This document shows positions 59,729-64,000 of a DNA stretch of 64,000 bases, in pieces (the stretch's first letter is position 1; each line of letters starts with the position of its first letter). Source of the DNA: Novosphingobium sp. MW5 (GTDB lineage Bacteria > Pseudomonadota > Alphaproteobacteria > Sphingomonadales > Sphingomonadaceae). Position numbers and translations under genes: made by a program. The stretch spans positions 1,426,001 to 1,490,000 of the forward strand of contig JAPCWB010000001.1 in the NCBI GenBank assembly GCA_025938935.1, read 5' to 3'. The notes beneath the pieces are model-generated. The model searched no databases, was not told where the DNA came from, and saw only the letters and a list, made by a program, of their open reading frames with translations.

Positions 59729-60738
59729 AGCTCGCCAGCCTTGCCGGTGGGCGCGATGGCCGGCTTGTTGTGGTTTCGCCCGACCTTGCCTGGTATGTCG
59801 ATGCCTCCACGGTGACCGGGACGCTGCAATCGGCGCTCGATGACTGGGATCGGTACGAGCCGCAATTGCGCGCTCTGGCAGAAAACCTTGAGCACGGCTC
59901 GGTCCCGCGCGAACGGTTCCATGAGCGCGAGGCGCTGGCTCCCCTGCCGCGCGCCTTTCAGTGGGCGGATGGATCAGCCTACGTCAATCACGTCGAACTG
60001 GTGCGTAAGGCGCGCGGGGCGGAATTGCCTGACAGCTTCTGGCACGATCCGCTGATGTATCAAGGCGGCAGCGATGACCTGCGCGGTGCCCGTTCGCCCA
60101 TCGTCCTGGCCGACGAGGCGTGGGGATGCGACATGGAAGCAGAGATATGTGTGGTCACCGGCGACGTGCCGCAGGGGACCTCGGCCGCCGAAGCGCTTGG
60201 CCATGTCAGACTTGTCGGGCTGGTCAACGACGTTTCACTGCGTAATCTCATCCCCGGCGAACTCGCCAAGGGCTTTGGCTTCGTCCAGTCCAAGCCGGCG
60301 ACCACTTTTTCCCCCGTCTTCGTCACGCCCGACGAACTGGGCGAGGGCTGGAAGGACGGTAAGCTTTCTGGCGTGCTGCAGGTCGACCTGAATGGCCAGG
60401 CTTTCGGCCGCGCCGATGCAGGCGAAGAGATGACCTTCGATTTCGGCACGCTGATCGCTCACCTCGCCAAGACCCGCAATCTGGGTGCAGGTTCGATCAT
60501 CGGTTCGGGCACCGTATCCAACCGCGATGCCGATGGCTCGCCGGGCCGTCCGGTCAGCGCAGGCGGTCGCGGCTATTCGTGCATCGCCGAACAGCGCATG
60601 GTCGAAACGATCCAGACGGGAGCGGCAAAGACCGGCTTCATGAAGCACGGGGATGTCGTGCGCATCGATATGCGCGATGGGCACGGCCATTCGATCTTCG
60701 GCGCGATCGAGCAGGAAGTGGTGCCGCTCGCCGTTTAG
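59725..60738 (+). CDS. Fumarylacetoacetate hydrolase family protein
   Basis: A 337-residue FAH-superfamily hydrolase. It has the N-terminal FAA hydrolase domain (about 1-70) and the catalytic core with metal acids in the MEAEICVVTGDV and VNDVSLRNL segments, then FAKGF-like PSTTFSP... reading KPATTFSPVFVTPDELG, and GSGTVSNRDADG near 265. With a zeta-class GST upstream it most likely cleaves fumarylacetoacetate to fumarate and acetoacetate in tyrosine/homogentisate breakdown, or fumarylpyruvate in the gentisate route. Translationally coupled to the MarR gene. Confidence 0.88.
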   Translation: MKLASLAGGRDGRLVVVSPDLAWYVDASTVTGTLQSALDDWDRYEPQLRALAENLEHGSVPRERFHEREALAPLPRAFQWADGSAYVNHVELVRKARGAELPDSFWHDPLMYQGGSDDLRGARSPIVLADEAWGCDMEAEICVVTGDVPQGTSAAEALGHVRLVGLVNDVSLRNLIPGELAKGFGFVQSKPATTFSPVFVTPDELGEGWKDGKLSGVLQVDLNGQAFGRADAGEEMTFDFGTLIAHLAKTRNLGAGSIIGSGTVSNRDADGSPGRPVSAGGRGYSCIAEQRMVETIQTGAAKTGFMKHGDVVRIDMRDGHGHSIFGAIEQEVVPLAV

Positions 60739-61013
60739 CTTTGGCGGCTTCCTGAGCCGAGATAGTTCCAGACGAGGGCGAAGCAGAGCCCGAATGCGGC
60801 GCCAACCGCAAAGGTGATGACCACCAGCAGCGCGGCAGTGCCCAATTCGAACGGTGCGATGGCGATCTCCAGCCGCATGAAATGCAGGCGCAGGATAAAA
60901 TCCACCAGCCCTTGTGCGAGGCCAGTGGCAACCAGCGCCGCCCACATGGCGTGCCAGACGCCGACCACCAGACCCGTTACGAAGGCTGCCTTGCCAGTGC
61001 TTATGCGTCGCAT
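60735..61013 (-). CDS. Small membrane protein of unknown function
   Basis: A 92-residue protein with two likely membrane helices (about 9-32 and 58-84: ALLVVITFAVGAAFGLCFALVW) joined by an amphipathic stretch with several aromatic residues. Family unrecognised. It overlaps the convergent FAH-gene stop by 4 bp. Confidence 0.6.
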   Translation of the reverse strand: MRRISTGKAAFVTGLVVGVWHAMWAALVATGLAQGLVDFILRLHFMRLEIAIAPFELGTAALLVVITFAVGAAFGLCFALVWNYLGSGSRQS

Positions 61014-61103
61014 CGATCCTCTCCCTGCTTATGCTGTGGCTGCAAGGTAATCCTGCATTTTGCGCAGGTCATTGATCTGAATCACGCGGTCAGTGCCGGC
61101 TAA

Positions 61104-61135
61104 CGCAAAGGGGGCGGCCCTTGCGGACCGCCCCC
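61104..61135 (-). terminator. Terminator-like hairpin after tadC
   Basis: An 11-position stem with one mismatch and a 4-nt loop (61110..61135), followed on the minus strand by a short TTT. It lies 25 nt after the tadC stop and probably ends the tad transcript. Confidence 0.65.
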
Positions 61136-61159
61136 TTGTAGTTCGATATCTGCGTCCTG

Positions 61160-62166
61160 TTAGCCGCCGTTCTGTCCGCGGAAGCCGTCCATGAGGGCGC
61201 AGCCTGCAGGACCGATGATGACGATGAACAGCACCGGAAGGATGAACAGGATGAGCGGCACGGTCATGATCGCCGGCAGGCGCGCGGCCTTTTCTTCGGC
61301 GCGCATCATGCGTTCGTTGCGGAATTCGGCCGAGAGCACGCGCAGCGCCGAAGCCAGCGGGGTGCCGTAGCGTTCGGTCTGGATCATGGTCGTCACCACC
61401 CCGCGCACCGCTTCAAGATCGACGCGGTAAGCGAGATTTTCGAAGGCGAGGCGGCGTTCGGTAAGGAACGACAGTTCGATCGAGGTCAGGGTGAATTCAT
61501 CGCCCAGTTCCGGATAGGCGCGGCCCAGTTCGCGGGCGACACGGCCGAAGGCGGCGTCGACAGTAAGACCAGCCTCGGCGCAGATGACCAGCAGGTCGAG
61601 CGCGTCGGGAAGACCCTTGCGAACCTTGTCGGTGCGCTTCTGGATGATGTTCTTGAGGTAGATTTCCGGGCCCTTGTAACCCAGGCCAAGTGCCGCCGCG
61701 AAGAAGGCCAGCTTCTTGATCGGCGTCCAGTCCGGAAAGGCGTTGAAGACGTAAACCGTCAGCGCAGCCACGGTGCCGAGGACGATTGGCAGGACCATGC
61801 GCGCGAAAATGACCGCGACCGCATATTCCTTTTGCGGATACCGGCCTGGGCCAGCTTCTGCTGGATGACCTGGACCTGGCTTTCCTGAAGGACCTTCAGC
61901 TTGTCCAGCGTGTCCTTCATCTTTTCGGTCGTCTGGTTCTTGCGAACCAGGCTCTGGCGGCGCTTGGAGGCGTCCTTGACGATGCCGGCCTTGAGCTGCT
62001 CGCGCCGCTCGTTGAGCGCCTTGACGCGCCGCGCCATGGGGTCGCGGATCGTCACGGCCGAATAGATCGCGAACATCATCGCAATGGCGGCGACAGCGAT
62101 CAGGATCGAGCCGACCCAGATGACGTCGATGCCGAGAACGGTTGGTCCGGGCGGGGTTTTCAACAT
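61160..62166 (-). pseudogene. tadC: Tad pilus assembly protein TadC, frameshifted
   Basis: Inner-membrane platform protein for Flp/Tad pilus assembly (type II secretion F-like), about 335 residues when one base is restored. The first frame gives MLKTPPGPTVLGIDVIWVG with a transmembrane helix, a charged coiled-coil-like section and QKLAQAGIRK; the next frame resumes KEYAVAVIFARMVLPIVLG and continues with the T2SSF domain to FILPVLFIVIIGP. The coding-strand A-run opposite TTTT at 61830..61833 should be five bases. Follows tadB by 19 nt. Confidence 0.9.
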
Positions 62167-62185
62167 AGCGGTTGTCTTTCCTCGC

Positions 62186-63157
62186 TCAGATTTCGAAACT
62201 GACCATCTTGGCCATGATGCCCACGCCGATGCCCATCCACACCAGGCCGCCAAGGCCGGCGACGATCAGGCGGTCGTCGGAGAAGAACTTGCCGATGTAG
62301 TCGGGGTTGACCCACCACAGCAGGGTGAAGACCACGAAGGGCAGCGAGCCGACGATGTATGCCGATGCCTTTGATTCCGAGCTCATGGCGCGGATCTTGA
62401 GCTTCATCTGCGCGCGCTTGCGCAGCACGTCGGCCAGGTTGCTCAGCGTTTCGGCAAGGTTGCCGCCGGTTTCGCGCTGGATGGCGAGCGTGATGCAGAA
62501 GAACTGGAATTCGGGAATGCCAAGCCGGTCGGCGGTTTCCTGGAGCGCGTCCTCCATGGTCTTGCCGATCTTGATGCGCTCGGTGATCAGCTTGAATTCC
62601 TCGCCCACAGGGCCGGGAATTTCGCTCGAGATGATCGCCAGCGTTTCGGTCACGGGAAGGCCCGAGCGCAGGCCGCGCACGATCAGTTCGATGCCGTCAG
62701 GGAACTTCGAGATGAAGGCGTTGAGGCGGCGGTTGATCATGAAGCCAACGGCAAAGTGCGGCAGGCCTGCACCCAGCAGAATTCCTGCGCCGAGCGAGAG
62801 CATGGCGGCGTGCGACTTGATGTACACGATCACCGTGACCGCGAGGGCTACGCCGAGCGACGTGTAAAGGTAGTTCTGCAGCGTCCAGTTCTTGCCAGTG
62901 CGGTGCAGGCGCAGCATCAGGGCCTCGATGCGCGAGCCGGAGCCGGCGATCTTGTGCATCTGCGGCTTGCGGGCGGCCACGGCCTTGCGCATTTGCGCCT
63001 CGACACGGTCGGTCGCGCTGTCCGAATGGCGATAGCGCACGGCCTGGAGGCGGCGATTGCCTTCCTTGACCGGGTTGGGGCCGGACAGGGCCGACCAGCC
63101 AAGCACCATCATGGCCATCAGGCCGCAGGCGATCAGCAGAAGTTGCAGCAGGCTCAT
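62186..63157 (-). CDS. tadB: Tad pilus assembly protein TadB
   Basis: A 323-residue inner-membrane platform protein of the Tad system, partner of TadC. N-terminal transmembrane helix (LLQLLLIACGLMAMMVLGW), a basic cytoplasmic segment, two helices at about 95-135, the T2SSF core ELIVRGLRSGLPVTETLAII...QRETGGNLAETLSNLADVLR and a C-terminal membrane region (VVFTLLWWVNP; GLVWMGIGVGIM). Upstream, a hairpin separates it from cpaE. Confidence 0.94.
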   Translation of the reverse strand: MSLLQLLLIACGLMAMMVLGWSALSGPNPVKEGNRRLQAVRYRHSDSATDRVEAQMRKAVAARKPQMHKIAGSGSRIEALMLRLHRTGKNWTLQNYLYTSLGVALAVTVIVYIKSHAAMLSLGAGILLGAGLPHFAVGFMINRRLNAFISKFPDGIELIVRGLRSGLPVTETLAIISSEIPGPVGEEFKLITERIKIGKTMEDALQETADRLGIPEFQFFCITLAIQRETGGNLAETLSNLADVLRKRAQMKLKIRAMSSESKASAYIVGSLPFVVFTLLWWVNPDYIGKFFSDDRLIVAGLGGLVWMGIGVGIMAKMVSFEI

Positions 63158-63184
63158 GCGCCTATACTCCGCCTTGGTTCTAGC

Positions 63185-63206
63185 GGGGCCAGCGGTGACT
63201 GGCCCC
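63185..63206. other. Intergenic hairpin between cpaE and tadB
   Basis: Perfect 8-bp stem GGGGCCAG/CTGGCCCC with a 6-nt loop and no T-run, in the 69-nt gap between cpaE and tadB. It could stabilise or attenuate the operon mRNA and so set relative levels of CpaE and TadB. Confidence 0.65.
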
Positions 63207-63226
63207 GGGGTACGTCATGCAATGGG

Positions 63227-64000
63227 TCAGGCTACCTTTTCGGGAGCCTTGCCCTTGTCCTTCTTGGCCAGCATCGACTTGAGATCGAGCTTGCCGAGCA
63301 GCGATTTCTTGGCCTGCGGCCCAGCTGCCGGGGTCTCCTCGATGTCACCAACGCCAAGGATCTGGCTGGCGACATCGCGCACCACGGCGGCCGACTTTGC
63401 CGTGCGGTTGGCTTCGGCAAAGGTCTGGCCGAGCTTGGCCGCATTGGCCGCGCCCTTGAGGTCAAAGGGAACCACGAAGTTCACTTTGCGCTCGATCGAG
63501 GCTTCGAAGTCTGCGCGGCTGATTTCCTGCACGCCGGCCTGGACCTTGTTGGCGACAACGATGGTCTGTGCATGAGCGGCATTGGCCTTGAGCCACGACA
63601 GCAGGCGGATCGCGTCACGCGCCGATGCCAGGGTGAACTCGGTGGCCAGAACCACCACGTTCACGTCCGCCATCAGGTGCGGGAAGTTGATCAGCATGTT
63701 GCGCGGCAGGTCGATCACCGTCATTTCGAAGGCCTGGCGGAATTCCTCCTCGAGCTGCACGAATGCGGTGCCGTCGGTCATCAGCGGCGCGTTGATCGGC
63801 GCTTCTGCCGAAAGGATCGACAGGTTGTCATTGGCGCGGATCATGGCGCGTTCGATGAACAGGCCGTCAATGCGGCTCGGGTTCTCGATCGCGTCGGTAA
63901 GCCCGCGGCCGGGCTCGAGGTCGAGGCTGAGCGCGCCGGTGCCGAAATGCACGTCGAGATCGAGCAGCGCGGTCGGCATCTTGTGGTCGGTCGAAAACAG
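63227..64000 (-). CDS. CpaE/TadZ-family pilus localisation ATPase, 5' truncated by window edge
   Basis: The C-terminal 257 residues of a MinD/ParA-like CpaE (TadZ) protein, which places the Tad machinery at the pole. The frame is open to base 64000, so the start is outside. ALLDLDVHFGTGALSLDLEPGRG is the family's second ParA motif, VIDLPRN the Walker B-like part and VVANKV the base-binding region. The Walker A lies beyond the edge. A Lys-rich tail (KKDKGKAPEKVA) ends the protein. CpaF would normally sit between this gene and tadB, but only a hairpin is there. Confidence 0.9.
   Translation of the reverse strand: MFSTDHKMPTALLDLDVHFGTGALSLDLEPGRGLTDAIENPSRIDGLFIERAMIRANDNLSILSAEAPINAPLMTDGTAFVQLEEEFRQAFEMTVIDLPRNMLINFPHLMADVNVVVLATEFTLASARDAIRLLSWLKANAAHAQTIVVANKVQAGVQEISRADFEASIERKVNFVVPFDLKGAANAAKLGQTFAEANRTAKSAAVVRDVASQILGVGDIEETPAAGPQAKKSLLGKLDLKSMLAKKDKGKAPEKVA

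Overview
The window reads as chromosomal DNA of a sphingomonad, most likely Novosphingobium or a close relative. The base composition is visibly GC-rich. There are two large TonB-dependent receptors of the sphingomonad type, many short-chain dehydrogenases, and a tad/cpa pilus locus. The gene at 33809..35017 encodes a 402-residue protein that, from memory, nearly matches the characterised D-mannonate dehydratase of Novosphingobium aromaticivorans, including every catalytic and metal-binding residue at the same number. I see no rRNA, tRNA, CRISPR, insertion sequence or prophage genes.

Layout. 1-7.7 kb: the 3' end of a fructuronate/mannonate-type oxidoreductase, a type II dehydroquinase, an XdhC protein, a SnoaL/SDR pair, an RhlE-like RNA helicase with a long Arg/Gly-rich tail, and two tandem TIM-barrel sugar isomerase-like genes. 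8-18.7 kb: exported SGNH hydrolase and M20 peptidase, then accessory catabolic genes (SnoaL, phosphotransferase-like, four SDR/AKR enzymes, an alpha/beta hydrolase, a TetR regulator). 18.7-30.7 kb: YqgE, then a cluster that fits scavenging of D-amino-acid or gamma-glutamyl peptides: N-acyl-D-amino-acid deacylase, RidA, TonB receptor, LysR regulator, DadA-like oxidase, gamma-glutamyltransferase, and a nearby M28 peptidase. 30.8-40.5 kb: HerA/FtsK-like ATPase, cytochrome P450 divergent from mannonate dehydratase, acyl-CoA ligase divergent from a PQQ/haem c dehydrogenase, amidohydrolase and esterase-like hydrolase. 40.5-48 kb: exported M16 double peptidase, a DUF4197 protein, two tandem DUF4139-type exported proteins. 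48-56 kb: clpB with a heat-shock-like promoter, a TauD-like dioxygenase and sulfotransferase-like protein divergent from each other, and a second TonB receptor. 56-61 kb: SDR, TetR, MTA phosphorylase, maleylacetoacetate isomerase, MarR and FAH-family hydrolase. 61-64 kb: minus-strand tadC, tadB and cpaE/tadZ, running off the right edge.

The most striking signal is that six conserved genes (deacylase, LysR, HerA-like ATPase, TauD, MaiA, TadC) are each broken by exactly one single-base insertion or deletion, several in short homopolymers, and each becomes full length when corrected. This looks more like consensus error in a draft or metagenomic assembly than decay, and I annotate each as one frameshifted gene.

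Regulatory structure worth noting: a 28-bp near-perfect palindrome on the mannonate dehydratase promoter, a separate inverted repeat on the P450 side of the same intergenic region, an alphaproteobacterial RpoH-type promoter plus inverted repeat before clpB, an inverted repeat before the second TonB receptor, two large imperfect palindromic repeats, and several hairpin terminators. I found no clear defence system or biosynthetic cluster. The more novel protein-level candidates are a DUF4139-type protein carrying a TonB-receptor-like segment, and a TonB receptor with an EF-hand-like loop before its TonB box.
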